This document shows, in pieces, positions 8,136-15,106 of a stretch of 44,540 bases of DNA. The notes beneath the pieces are model-generated. The model was not told the origin of the DNA. It saw only the letters and a program-made list of their open reading frames with translations, and did no database searches. The position numbers and the translations under genes were made by a program. Source of the DNA: Candidatus Woesearchaeota archaeon (lineage in GTDB: Archaea; Nanobdellota; Nanobdellia; Woesearchaeales; ARS49). Numbering within the stretch: the first letter of the stretch is position 1; the number at the start of each line of letters is the position of its first letter. Where the stretch lies: assembly GCA_016215315.1 (NCBI GenBank), contig JACRKG010000037.1:1-44540 (forward strand). The letters run 5' to 3'.

Positions 8136-8759
8136 TTACTGTCCATTCTTCGTCGACAAATTTGTTGTAAAATACTTTAATTTTCCGCTAGAAATTACGC
8201 CAATTTTTTCGTCGTTTTCTAATTCTTCTAGAAGTCTGTAAAAAGAACTTTTTGAGCATAACTTTTGTTCTTCAACAACCATTTCTTTAAGCTGCGGTCC
8301 CGCAACATTTTCATATTTACTAATAAGCGAAGTAAGAATGTTTTTTATGTATTCTTTTGAGTTTTTTGATATTCTTTTAGCAATAGTTTCTTGAAGTTTT
8401 TGACGAGATTCTGTCTTCGGAATGATTGTTTTTTGAGGTATTTCCAGCCTTCTAGAAACTCCTCGCTCCATTGATAAAATTCTGTTTTCTACTTCTTCAA
8501 GCCTATTAAACAAGTGCTCGAAAGAGTAGTATTTATCGACTATAGAACGTATTTCTTCATCTGTTTTTGGAAGTAATTTAAGCTCTCTCCTCATGTCATC
8601 AATGGTTGTTTTTAATTGTTGATTTTGAGTAGATAAATGATCAATCCACTGATAAAGAACAGTCGTATCTTCTCTAACTTTTGAGAATGCATTAGTGATG
8701 TTTTTTCTTAAATTATCTAGAGTTCCTGTTTTTGGTTTTTTGAAGTTAAAAAAAAGCAT
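8136..8759 (-). CDS. Coiled-coil plus winged-helix protein, 207 aa
   Basis: Residues about 15-105 are predicted coiled coil (VLYQWIDHLSTQNQQLKTTI, then HLFNRLEEVENRIL). The C-terminal third (about 130-200) looks like a winged helix: a helix with LTSLISKYENVAGPQLKEM, a recognition helix SKSSFYRLLEELEN, and a wing with IGVISSGKLKYF. It is a likely DNA-binding regulator. The ATG at 8759 is preceded by a TATA-like box (8781-8793), a 13-bp palindrome (8799-8811) and an 11-bp-period repeat array, so it may be autoregulated (inference). Confidence 0.65.
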   Translation of the reverse strand: MLFFNFKKPKTGTLDNLRKNITNAFSKVREDTTVLYQWIDHLSTQNQQLKTTIDDMRRELKLLPKTDEEIRSIVDKYYSFEHLFNRLEEVENRILSMERGVSRRLEIPQKTIIPKTESRQKLQETIAKRISKNSKEYIKNILTSLISKYENVAGPQLKEMVVEEQKLCSKSSFYRLLEELENDEKIGVISSGKLKYFTTNLSTKNGQ

Positions 8760-8798
8760 AATTGGTTTAGGGATGTTGAAGTATAAAAACTTTTTGAT

Positions 8799-8811
8799 AT
8801 TTGTGACAAAT
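8799..8811. promoter_or_regulatory. 13-bp palindrome next to TATA box
   Basis: ATTTGT-G-ACAAAT is a perfect palindrome immediately upstream of the TATA-like box for the gene starting at 8759. Its position fits an operator or activator site. Confidence 0.5.
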
Positions 8812-8817
8812 TGAGAC

Positions 8818-9018
8818 AGTCCTGGGACTATTTTATCGACGATAAATTTAATTTCTGGGACAGTCCTAGGACAATCTCAGGATCGAGACAATCCTAGCAC
8901 AGTCCCAAGATAGTCCTAGGACAAATTGGGACAAAAACCAAAATAATATAGACGATAAAAATCGTCCCAGAATAGTCCCAGGACAAAAATAGGACAATCA
9001 TAGGAAAGTCCTGAAACA
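8818..9018. repeat. Degenerate 11-bp-period repeat array
   Basis: The stretch is built from units like GGACAGTCCTA. Examples are AGTCCTGGGACT at 8818, AGTCCTAGGACA at 8862 and 8912, AGTCCCAGGACA at 8974 and AGTCCTGAAACA at 9007. Between 8970 and 9018 the units follow each other at exactly 11 bases. Many units are themselves palindromic around TCCTAGGA. Two further hairpins are embedded: TTTATCG-A-CGATAAA at 8832-8846 and GACGAT...ATCGTC at 8951-8966. The array lies directly upstream of the regulator gene starting at 8759. Confidence 0.8.
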
Positions 9019-9283
9019 AACGGCTTAAAAAACATTTAATTTTTCAAATAAAAAAAACTCATATTTTAATGCTGAACCCACCCTAAACTAACGTTTTAGA
9101 TGTCTTAAAAAACCCAAATTCATACCAAACAAGCCTCTAACGCCAGTAATGTTTGACATCAAGCAACTCTCTGATATCCCTCAGTTAGACACCAAAGCGA
9201 GCCCTCGCGGTGACTATCAATATTTGTGATTATGCACTATGGAGAAAAGGCATAATTTGGTCAAAAAGTGAGAGTTCTTTTTA
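9019..9283. other. Intergenic stretch, nothing recognised
   Basis: This is part of the 770-base gap between two divergent genes. No gene or RNA is recognised. One AAAAAGTGAG motif occurs at 9263-9272. Confidence 0.4.
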
Positions 9284-9481
9284 GCTCACGGTTTACAGTT
9301 TACAGTCTGCAGTAAAGAAAAAGAGCCAAGATTCTGGCATAAGGCCAGAAAAAGCAAAAATATCGGCAACTCCCAATAAAATAACGCCGCCAAAATTCTT
9401 CCATAATGCCAGAATTCAATCAAAAAGTGAGAGGTTATTCTGGCGTTCAGTACTGTAAACTGCAAACCATAAACCCCAAAC
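9284..9481. repeat. Nested inverted-repeat element (MITE-like)
   Basis: The left arm at 9284-9311 consists of GCTCACG, GTTTACA, GTTTACA, GTCTGCA. The right arm at 9454-9481 consists of TGTAAAC, TGCAAAC, CATAAAC, CCCAAAC. Between them lies a second perfect inverted repeat, ATTCTGGCAT (9331-9340) against ATGCCAGAAT (9406-9415). The whole looks like a heptamer element interrupted by an approximately 140-base insertion with its own terminal inverted repeats. There is no coding capacity. Confidence 0.6.
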
Positions 9482-9532
9482 TCGCACGTTTTTCCAAAAA
9501 GTTAATAAAACACCCTTAAAAGTGAGTGTCTA

Positions 9533-10168
9533 ATGAAAGAAATAACAACTAAAAAAGGATTGGCAATAGTCTTATCTAAATTAAAACCACTAGAAAGCCT
9601 AAAAGTGAGTTTAGAGCAATACAACACAGACAGTGAAATAGCGGCAACAATACTGTGGAATTATGGTATTATTGGAGAATTTAATCAAAAAGTGATCGCG
9701 GATCTTGGAGCGGGTAGTGGGATCTTAGGATTGGGAGCACTATTATTAGGTGCCAAGAAGGTGTTTTTTGTTGAAAGTGAGAAAAGCAGTATTGAAGTAG
9801 CCAAAAATAACTATGAACTGCTCAAAAGTGAGTTTGACCTTGGGGAAGCAATATTTGTTAACGAAGATATTAATCTATTTACTGAAAAATGCGACATAAT
9901 ATTACAAAATCCTCCCTTTGGAACAAAAAGTGAGCATGCAGACAAAGCCTTCTTAGAAAAAGCATTTAGTTTAGCCCCAATAATATATACTTTCCATAAA
10001 GCCAGTACAGAAATATTTGTTAAAAAAATAACTGCAGATAATAACTTTAAAATTGTTAATGAATGGTTATTTAATTTTCCTATAAAAAGAACATATTCTT
10101 TTCATAAAAAACCAGTTAAAAATGTTTTAGTCAAAGCGTATAGACTCGAAAAACAAAATATTTATTAA
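9533..10168 (+). CDS. METTL5-like RNA N6-adenine methyltransferase
   Basis: This 211-residue protein has the class I SAM-dependent fold. VIADLGAGSGILGLGALLLG is motif I that binds SAM, FFVESE is the acidic end of strand 2, and IILQNPPFGT is the catalytic NPPF motif of amino methyltransferases. Length and order match COG2263, the archaeal counterpart of METTL5, which methylates an adenine in small-subunit rRNA. The rRNA target is inferred from the family. GTATLGAS-type deviations are absent, so it should be active. Three copies of AAAAGTGAG occur in or at the start of the gene, encoding K-S-E or similar. Confidence 0.85.
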   Translation: MKEITTKKGLAIVLSKLKPLESLKVSLEQYNTDSEIAATILWNYGIIGEFNQKVIADLGAGSGILGLGALLLGAKKVFFVESEKSSIEVAKNNYELLKSEFDLGEAIFVNEDINLFTEKCDIILQNPPFGTKSEHADKAFLEKAFSLAPIIYTFHKASTEIFVKKITADNNFKIVNEWLFNFPIKRTYSFHKKPVKNVLVKAYRLEKQNIY

Positions 10169-10191
10169 CCAGTCCTCAATAATAAAACAAC

Positions 10192-10887
10192 ATGTCGAAC
10201 AAACTCGCTTTAGGTGTTGTTTTAATCTTAGTTTTAGCTGTTTTATCGACGCCATTCTTACTTAAAGAAAAAGATTTGAATTTAGAAAACACTCTTGAAA
10301 AAATCAGAGAAATAGATACTAAATACAACACGAATTGGAAACAAGAAGGTGTTGGTGTTGGGGCGAGTTTAATTGGATTCACATTTATTGATGACGCACT
10401 AAAAGATGTTGATGCTTTACGAGAAGAAATAAAAAAGAATAGTGATAAACTTCAAGAAAAAACAGAATTATCAACATGGGAAGAAGTATTAACAAAACTA
10501 ACAAATGCTAGAGAAAAAATGCTCCTGGCACAGAAAGAATACCTGAAATATGAAGCATTAGGACCTGCAGGAGAACTAGAATTTGAGTATATTTTGGGAA
10601 GTCCTGTTGTTAAAGAAAAAGTCAATTGTGATGAAATGGAACAATTAGATCAAGGAGCAAATTTCTTGCAAAAAACACTAGATATATCTCACGAATTCGA
10701 GAGCGAATTAGACTTTGTATTACAAAATGCGCCCGAATCAAGAAGAGCAGAACTAATCGGAGTAAATGATGATAAACCAGCATTTTATAAAAGCAAACTT
10801 GGGAGAATATCCACTCAAATAAAGCTCAATAAATGGGCAGTAGATACTTGCAAAAGAAAAGTTTATAAGTTAAGCGTGAATTCTTAA
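10192..10887 (+). CDS. Membrane-anchored or secreted hypothetical protein, 231 aa
   Basis: An N-terminal hydrophobic segment (about residues 4-23, LALGVVLILVLAVLSTPFLL) serves as a signal or anchor. The rest is highly charged and mostly helical, with probable coiled coil at residues about 28-45 and 70-125. No family is recognised. A TATA-like element (10157-10170) inside the end of the methyltransferase gene lies about 25-30 bases before the ATG. The rpoL gene follows after only 5 bases, so the two are probably co-transcribed. Confidence 0.6.
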   Translation: MSNKLALGVVLILVLAVLSTPFLLKEKDLNLENTLEKIREIDTKYNTNWKQEGVGVGASLIGFTFIDDALKDVDALREEIKKNSDKLQEKTELSTWEEVLTKLTNAREKMLLAQKEYLKYEALGPAGELEFEYILGSPVVKEKVNCDEMEQLDQGANFLQKTLDISHEFESELDFVLQNAPESRRAELIGVNDDKPAFYKSKLGRISTQIKLNKWAVDTCKRKVYKLSVNS

Positions 10888-10892
10888 TTAAA

Positions 10893-11165
10893 ATGGAAGT
10901 AACTGTAATAGAAGAAACAAAAGATAAGCTAGTGTTTGAAGTTCGAGGAGAAACAAACACAATAGCAAATGTTCTAAAGAAAGAATTGTGGAATGATTCA
11001 GATATCAAAGCTTCAGGATACTACTTAGAACACCCATTAGTTCACACACCAAAATTTGTAGTACAAACTAATGGCTCAGATCCTAGAAAAGCAGTAAAAT
11101 CAGCAATAAAAAGGATAGAAAAAGACGCAGAAAAATTATTAGAAGAAGCAAAAAATATTAAGTAA
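10893..11165 (+). CDS. rpoL: DNA-directed RNA polymerase subunit L (Rpo11)
   Basis: This 90-residue protein matches archaeal RpoL/Rpo11, which pairs with RpoD (Rpo3) in the polymerase assembly platform, as eukaryotic Rpb11 pairs with Rpb3. Diagnostic segments are LVFEVRGETNTIANVLKKEL near the N-terminus, GYYLEHPLVHTPKFVVQT in the middle, and DPRKAVKSAIKRI in the C-terminal helix. Length is normal. It starts 5 bases after the preceding gene. This gene is strong evidence for an archaeal genome. Confidence 0.94.
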   Translation: MEVTVIEETKDKLVFEVRGETNTIANVLKKELWNDSDIKASGYYLEHPLVHTPKFVVQTNGSDPRKAVKSAIKRIEKDAEKLLEEAKNIK

Positions 11166-11231
11166 AAAACTTCGTTTTTATCCTTCTGGTGTTATCACTG
11201 AATGTTAGTCAGCAATAATTAAATACCTCTA

Positions 11232-11846
11232 GTGCCTAAGGATTATGTGGCATTTGTTAGAACAAAAAAAATTCTAGGACAAGATTATGCTTATTTAGTT
11301 GAGAATGAATGGACTCCTAAAGGAAGTAGGCAGAAATCAAGCAAATACTTAGGAAAAATCTACAATATTGAAAAAAAAGAAGAAGCTCATTGGATAGAAG
11401 GAGAAAAATACGAAAAAATAGTCCTAAACTTGATAAAACAAGAATGGGATAATCACGACAGCACAGGACTTGACTTAAAGTTTGGAGTTCATGGTTCACA
11501 GTTTACAGAAAGATCTCAAACAACTTCAATAACAACTGCCGATACCAAACTACAAACTATAAACTGCAAACCACAAACCAGCACTACAAACCCAGTTCCT
11601 TTGGTTTTGTCAGGCAACCGAGAGGTTGTCGCAAAAATGAATGAAGGATTTCTATGCCAACACACAATCAAACAATTACTAGAATTTAAACCAACAAGAA
11701 TGGACAAAGCAAAACAATTAGCAAACCACTTGGTAGAAGCAGGAATAAAACTCAACGAAAACATGTTCATTGATTTATGCGAAAAAATCTTCCCAAAAGA
11801 AAAAGAAGAAAAGGAAGAAGTAAACAATGAAGAGTTTTATTATTGA
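11232..11846 (+). CDS. Hypothetical protein interrupted by a repeat-derived segment
   Basis: This 204-residue frame starts with GTG at 11232. The N-terminal 80 residues (YAYLVENEWTPKGSRQKSS, KYLGKIYNIEKK) form a short beta-rich module that resembles the N-termini of some transposase-like archaeal proteins, but the family is not identified. Residues about 83-120 (for example TTADTKLQTINCKPQTS) are encoded by a heptamer repeat element inserted in frame and are Thr/Gln/Asn-rich. The C-terminal part is helical, with IKQLLEFKPTRMDKAKQLAN. The frame is open through the repeat, so it may still be translated. Confidence 0.6.
   Translation: MPKDYVAFVRTKKILGQDYAYLVENEWTPKGSRQKSSKYLGKIYNIEKKEEAHWIEGEKYEKIVLNLIKQEWDNHDSTGLDLKFGVHGSQFTERSQTTSITTADTKLQTINCKPQTSTTNPVPLVLSGNREVVAKMNEGFLCQHTIKQLLEFKPTRMDKAKQLANHLVEAGIKLNENMFIDLCEKIFPKEKEEKEEVNNEEFYY
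11480..11591. repeat. Heptamer element inside a coding region
   Basis: Left arm at 11480-11507: GTTTGGA, GTTCATG, GTTCACA, GTTTACA. Right arm at 11544-11578: ACCAAAC, TACAAAC, TATAAAC, TGCAAAC, CACAAAC, with another TACAAAC at 11585-11591. The element lies entirely inside the open reading frame at 11232-11846. Confidence 0.85.
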
Positions 11847-11885
11847 TTTGCTTAATTGAATTTCTTGGTTTCGCAAAATTTTTCC

Positions 11886-12094
11886 TTAGCCGCCCGTGCA
11901 ATGATGTGCGCATATAGTAATACAATGGACTAAGCGGGCGGAACATTGACTCCGCTAACGCGGAAATTGATAATGGAAAAGTTATTTATTTGCACTTGAA
12001 GAATTTATCATATCATTTCCAGCTCGGCTGGACAAATTGTTCGGCAGCTAAAAGAAGTAAATAACTCTGCGAGCAAATAAATCTAGGCTGCCGC
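11886..12094. ncRNA. Candidate structured RNA with pseudoknot
   Basis: In a stretch without a gene, several GC-rich stems appear. CCGCCCG 11890-11896 pairs with CGGGCGG 11935-11941. CCGC-TAAC-GCGG forms a hairpin at 11952-11963, and CCAGC-TCG-GCTGG forms one at 12019-12031. CGGCAGC 12042-12048 pairs with GCTGCCG 12087-12093. ATTTATTTGC 11984-11993 pairs with GCAAATAAAT 12073-12082, and this pairing crosses the previous one, giving a pseudoknot. RNase P and SRP RNA signatures were looked for by eye and not found. Strand is unresolved. Confidence 0.45.
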
Positions 12095-12152
12095 TAGGAG
12101 AAAATTTAAATCGTGTTAAAAATCAGCAAACAAGAAGAATCAAAAACTCTGA

Positions 12153-12605
12153 CTAGAAATTTGGCAGAACGTTATTTGAACATCTTCTTTTAACATCATA
12201 AAAAACGCCTAATTGTCCGTGCTTTCTTGCAGCTAAATATGCTCCTTGTAATTGGCAATAACCCGTAAACTCTTTATTTTCTGTTTTGCTAATTAGTTTC
12301 TCTAAAAACCGGGGTCTTAATTCTCCAAATTTCTTGATATGTTCCTCCGTTCGTTTGTAATATTTTGGAGTAGATCTACCGCAACAAGTCCATGCTGAAC
12401 ATATTGCGCTTAGAAAAGAACCATAAGCAGAAAAAGTTGCCAAAACTGGAGAATTAAGTTCTGCAAAAGTATAAAAAAGAACAGCGCTGCTTAACGAAAG
12501 ATACTGAAACATTACATTGAAACGATTCCCTAAAATAGAAACATAAACATTATCAACTTTATCAGGCAACTTATTCACTTTCCTGAGAAGATTTGTTAAG
12601 CTCAT
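12153..12605 (-). CDS. Two-TM protein at the end of the 12-20 kb block
   Basis: Protein of 150 residues from the ATG at 12605; a TTG at 12611 is a less likely start. Residues about 25-65 are hydrophobic (VMFQYLSLSSAVLFYTF, then SPVLATFSAYGSFLSAI), giving probably two membrane passes. The C-terminal half is basic with four Cys in total. It begins 3 bases after the stop of the preceding gene and has no strong ribosome binding site, so it probably depends on translation of that gene. Family unknown. Confidence 0.55.
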   Translation of the reverse strand: MSLTNLLRKVNKLPDKVDNVYVSILGNRFNVMFQYLSLSSAVLFYTFAELNSPVLATFSAYGSFLSAICSAWTCCGRSTPKYYKRTEEHIKKFGELRPRFLEKLISKTENKEFTGYCQLQGAYLAARKHGQLGVFYDVKRRCSNNVLPNF

Positions 12606-12607
12606 TC

Positions 12608-12811
12608 TCAATTATATTTTCTTTTCAACCAACTCTCAACCCAACAAAGAGGTTGTAAGCCTTCTGTGTAATCATAACTCAAGAAATCATCAAGTCTGCA
12701 TTCAGCATCCAATCGTTGTAATCCTTTAGGAGATAAATCCGGATTAGTGTATTGTGGTTTATGTTCTGGTACAAATAAAATAAACATTAAATCTTTTTTA
12801 TTCTTCACCAT
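12608..12811 (-). CDS. Small hypothetical protein, 67 aa
   Basis: The start is at the second of two close ATGs (12811), because AGGAGGT is then about 7 bases upstream; the first ATG (12817) is too close to that site. The protein opens MVKNKKDLMFILFVPEHKPQ and contains DLSPKGLQRLDAECRLDDFL and a Trp-rich end. No membrane segment is apparent. It overlaps the end of the upstream gene, as in a tightly packed operon. Confidence 0.55.
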   Translation of the reverse strand: MVKNKKDLMFILFVPEHKPQYTNPDLSPKGLQRLDAECRLDDFLSYDYTEGLQPLCWVESWLKRKYN

Positions 12812-13064
12812 TTCCATTACCTCCTCGATACTTTTCTTCTCTTCTGTTTAGTTCATAATATATCTTTTCAATAATAACGGGTAATGCTGCAAGATTTGCT
12901 TCATCTTCAGGAGTTAATTTTCTAAAACCAAGAGCTCCATCCTTCATTAATCCTAAATTGTTAGCAGTTATTTCTGCACTAACTAGAAAACTAACTAAAT
13001 CTCCTAAACTTAAATTCTCAATATTCTCGTCACTCACTAATTTTCTTAGTTCGACATGATCCAT
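12798..13064 (-). CDS. Small acidic helical protein, 88 aa
   Basis: It opens MDHVELRKLVSDENIENLSL, is mostly helical and acidic, and ends in a GGNGNGEE tail that also encodes the ribosome binding site of the next gene. A strong site AGGAGGAAAAAA lies just before the ATG. No family is recognised. A hairpin followed by a T-rich stretch lies between it and the upstream 48-codon gene. Confidence 0.6.
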   Translation of the reverse strand: MDHVELRKLVSDENIENLSLGDLVSFLVSAEITANNLGLMKDGALGFRKLTPEDEANLAALPVIIEKIYYELNRREEKYRGGNGNGEE

Positions 13065-13085
13065 TTTTTTCCTCCTGAAAAAATA

Positions 13086-13120
13086 AAGAACAAAACGAGA
13101 TCGCTCCCGTCTTGTTCTTA
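13086..13120 (-). terminator. Intra-operon hairpin with T-rich tail
   Basis: AAGAACAAAACGAG and CCGTCTTGTTCTT pair over about 13 positions with one G-T. On the minus strand the hairpin is followed by TTTATTTTTT, then by the ribosome binding site of the 88-residue gene. It may reduce read-through within the operon or be a processing site. Confidence 0.55.
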
Positions 13121-13136
13121 GTGTTTGTTATGACTA

Positions 13137-13283
13137 TTAATACCCCCAAACGTCACAAGTACTACAAATTGATTCTAAGCCTTCATCATCTAAAAGTTCG
13201 TTCATTTCTTTTGCTTCTTGTGAGTTTGCTGAATAATCCCAAGTGTCAAAGAAATTATTTCCGTTTAATCCATAATTTTGCAT
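13137..13283 (-). CDS. Small CxxC protein, 48 aa
   Basis: This is a short frame with a strong GGAGG site 9 bases before the ATG at 13283. It reads MQNYGLNGNNFFDTWDY at the start and ends SICSTCDVWGY. The C-terminal CSTC could bind metal or form a disulphide. Spacing to its neighbours and the ribosome binding site match the rest of the block, so it is considered a real gene despite its size. No family recognised. Confidence 0.6.
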   Translation of the reverse strand: MQNYGLNGNNFFDTWDYSANSQEAKEMNELLDDEGLESICSTCDVWGY

Positions 13284-13305
13284 TTTTATTTTCCTCCACA
13301 TTATT

Positions 13306-13572
13306 TTATATTTCTGAACCTATTTCTAAAGGTCTTCCATAAAATCGAAATTGTCTTGATTCGCCTTTTGCGTTTCTTGCAATCACATCATAAACTCCTG
13401 CAATAAAAGATTCAGTCATTGGCATTCCATCTTTATCATAACCAAGATGTAATTTTATCCAATTGGTTACAGGTCTTACAACAGTTCCATCAGTTCTAAC
13501 TTCTTCCAAAACTAAAGAACAACTTACCACTGTTTCTTTTGGTTTTCCGAATATTTTTGATAATAGACTCAT
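13306..13572 (-). CDS. Small beta-rich hypothetical protein, 88 aa
   Basis: The start is at the ATG at 13572 (MSLLSKIFGKPKET), with GGAGGT about 6 bases before it. A longer frame to 13617 lies inside the upstream gene. After an amphipathic N-terminus, residues 17-85 alternate in a beta pattern (SCSLVLEEVRTDGTVVRPV, YDVIARNAKGESRQFRFYG). The N-terminal helix could associate with a membrane. Family unknown. Confidence 0.55.
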   Translation of the reverse strand: MSLLSKIFGKPKETVVSCSLVLEEVRTDGTVVRPVTNWIKLHLGYDKDGMPMTESFIAGVYDVIARNAKGESRQFRFYGRPLEIGSEI

Positions 13573-13573
13573 T

Positions 13574-13918
13574 TTAGTTACCTCCCATAACTGGCATTTG
13601 TATTGTATATTTTTCAATTAATTCCATTAATTTTCTTCCAGAATTATCTGAAAGATTTGTTTTTGTTTGATTTAACATCCTAATCAATAATTCGCCTTTC
13701 AATTGTTCAATGACTTCTTCATATCTTCTAGTGAGTCTTGCTTTAACTCTTTCTTCACTAACTCCTTCTTTACTAAAGGCTTGTTTAGAAGAATTAATTT
13801 CTTCATACAAATTATCAATATATTGATCAGTAAAATTTACTTTAGCAATAAAACCATTAGCGCCAATAACAAAATCGCCAACATCTTCTACTAAAGTTGA
13901 AATATAGTTTTGAGTCAT
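13574..13918 (-). CDS. Helical hypothetical protein, 114 aa
   Basis: The protein has an N-terminal stretch of about 35 residues (TLVEDVGDFVIGANGFIAKV) followed by charged helices with coiled-coil character (RLTRRYEEVIEQLKGELLIR). It starts 7 bases after the stop of the YidD-domain gene and lacks a strong ribosome binding site, so it is probably translated by coupling. Family unknown. Confidence 0.55.
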   Translation of the reverse strand: MTQNYISTLVEDVGDFVIGANGFIAKVNFTDQYIDNLYEEINSSKQAFSKEGVSEERVKARLTRRYEEVIEQLKGELLIRMLNQTKTNLSDNSGRKLMELIEKYTIQMPVMGGN

Positions 13919-13924
13919 TTTAGT

Positions 13925-14299
13925 TTATACAGGATCGTATCCTCCTTTGTTTAGTGGATTGCATCTTGCAAGTCTTGCTAAAGCTTTCATTGTTCCTTTA
14001 GCTTGTCCATGCTTTAATATTGCTTCTCTTGCATATTCAGAACATGAAGGTTCAAATTTACAAATTTGATCTGTGCCAGCACTTGCATGAAGTCCTGGTG
14101 AAATATTTCTTTGATAATTACCAATTTGTTTTAACAAAAAGCTTCCTTCTTCTTGATCAATAACTGATTGCTCTAAACTTTCTGGATGTGTTGGCTCCAA
14201 TTCTTCACAATGAGCTGGTCCGCCAAATAAAAAATATCCTAAAGCTAAACCTGCACAACACGCACAACAACAATTTCCATTTACATGTATACGCACCAT
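13925..14299 (-). CDS. yidD: YidD-domain protein with Cys-rich membrane N-terminus
   Basis: The C-terminal 65 residues match the YidD family (DUF37), the membrane protein insertion efficiency factor of bacteria. They show YQRNISPGL, then [36 protein letters not shown] and a final GGYDPV. The conserved Cys residues are present. The N-terminus is unusual: NCCCACC followed by a short hydrophobic segment, [12 protein letters not shown], then an acidic linker. Length (124) exceeds bacterial YidD (about 85). In bacteria YidD works with YidC and SecYEG. Here it stands in a block of small proteins of unknown function. A site GGAGGG lies 9 bases before the ATG. Confidence 0.85.
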   Translation of the reverse strand: MVRIHVNGNCCCACCAGLALGYFLFGGPAHCEELEPTHPESLEQSVIDQEEGSFLLKQIGNYQRNISPGLHASAGTDQICKFEPSCSEYAREAILKHGQAKGTMKALARLARCNPLNKGGYDPV

Positions 14300-14301
14300 T
14301 T

Positions 14302-15105
14302 TTAATTTCCCTCCGAAGGAATATCTTCTGAATAATCATCATTTTCTAAGCCAAGATCTTCTGAACGAGCTTGATCTAACATCCATCTTCTTTCAATGCT
14401 ATGCCAATCATCACCTTGAAGATCTTCTGGCAAAAAAGAAATATTATCGCTTTCTCCCATATAAGTATCAGTATCACTTATCCAGCCATCATAACCTGTA
14501 GTAGGAGAATTTACAGTACTCATTCTCGTTTCTAAAATAAAACAATCCGCAATACTTGCCCATTGTTCTAAAGCTTCAAAATCTTTTTTTGATGGTTTGT
14601 TTGGTCTTGTAAGTTTTCTGTATTTTTTTTGTACAGATGGTCCTAAATACCCTGCCACTTTATCTAACCCTCTTCTTATTTTGCCCAAATAAAACGCGGA
14701 AAAACCATATTTAGCCTCTATTAAAATATCTCTTGCCTCCTGTTGGCATTTATCCAAAAGAGTTACAATTTCATCATAAGTTTTTTCAGGATCAAAGTTT
14801 TCTAAAATCTCTTCAAATCTTTCAAGTTCGGGTTTTATATCATTAATATGATTTTGAATTCTTTTTCTTAAAATATTCATCCGTTCTATGTCCCTTGAAC
14901 CTCTTTGATTTATCAAATTAGTTTCCCTCACCATTTCTGCCCTTTCTTGGTCAGTAATACTTTCTCCACTTTCTATTTTTCTTATTAACTCATTCATTTT
15001 TGCTCTTGCCTTTCTATCTAAATTTTCTGTTAAAAAGTCCAGAGGAATAAAAGGTTGTGAAATGCCTTCAAAGTTCCCATGATATAAATTGTAAAAATCT
15101 TGCAT
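14302..15105 (-). CDS. Coiled-coil hypothetical protein, 267 aa
   Basis: Residues about 30-140 are strongly helical and charged ([49 protein letters not shown]), with likely coiled coils. A less charged middle part includes [20 protein letters not shown], and the last 60 residues are acidic. No signal peptide or membrane segment is present. It lies 2 bases before the YidD-domain gene and 1 base after the previous gene. It may be a scaffold or structural protein of the block (inference). Confidence 0.6.
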   Translation of the reverse strand: MQDFYNLYHGNFEGISQPFIPLDFLTENLDRKARAKMNELIRKIESGESITDQERAEMVRETNLINQRGSRDIERMNILRKRIQNHINDIKPELERFEEILENFDPEKTYDEIVTLLDKCQQEARDILIEAKYGFSAFYLGKIRRGLDKVAGYLGPSVQKKYRKLTRPNKPSKKDFEALEQWASIADCFILETRMSTVNSPTTGYDGWISDTDTYMGESDNISFLPEDLQGDDWHSIERRWMLDQARSEDLGLENDDYSEDIPSEGN

Positions 15106-15106
15106 C

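Noticed and set aside
11886..12094. RNase P RNA or SRP RNA identity for the structured region
   Set aside because: The conserved words of RNase P and the SRP helix 8 signature are not seen on either strand.
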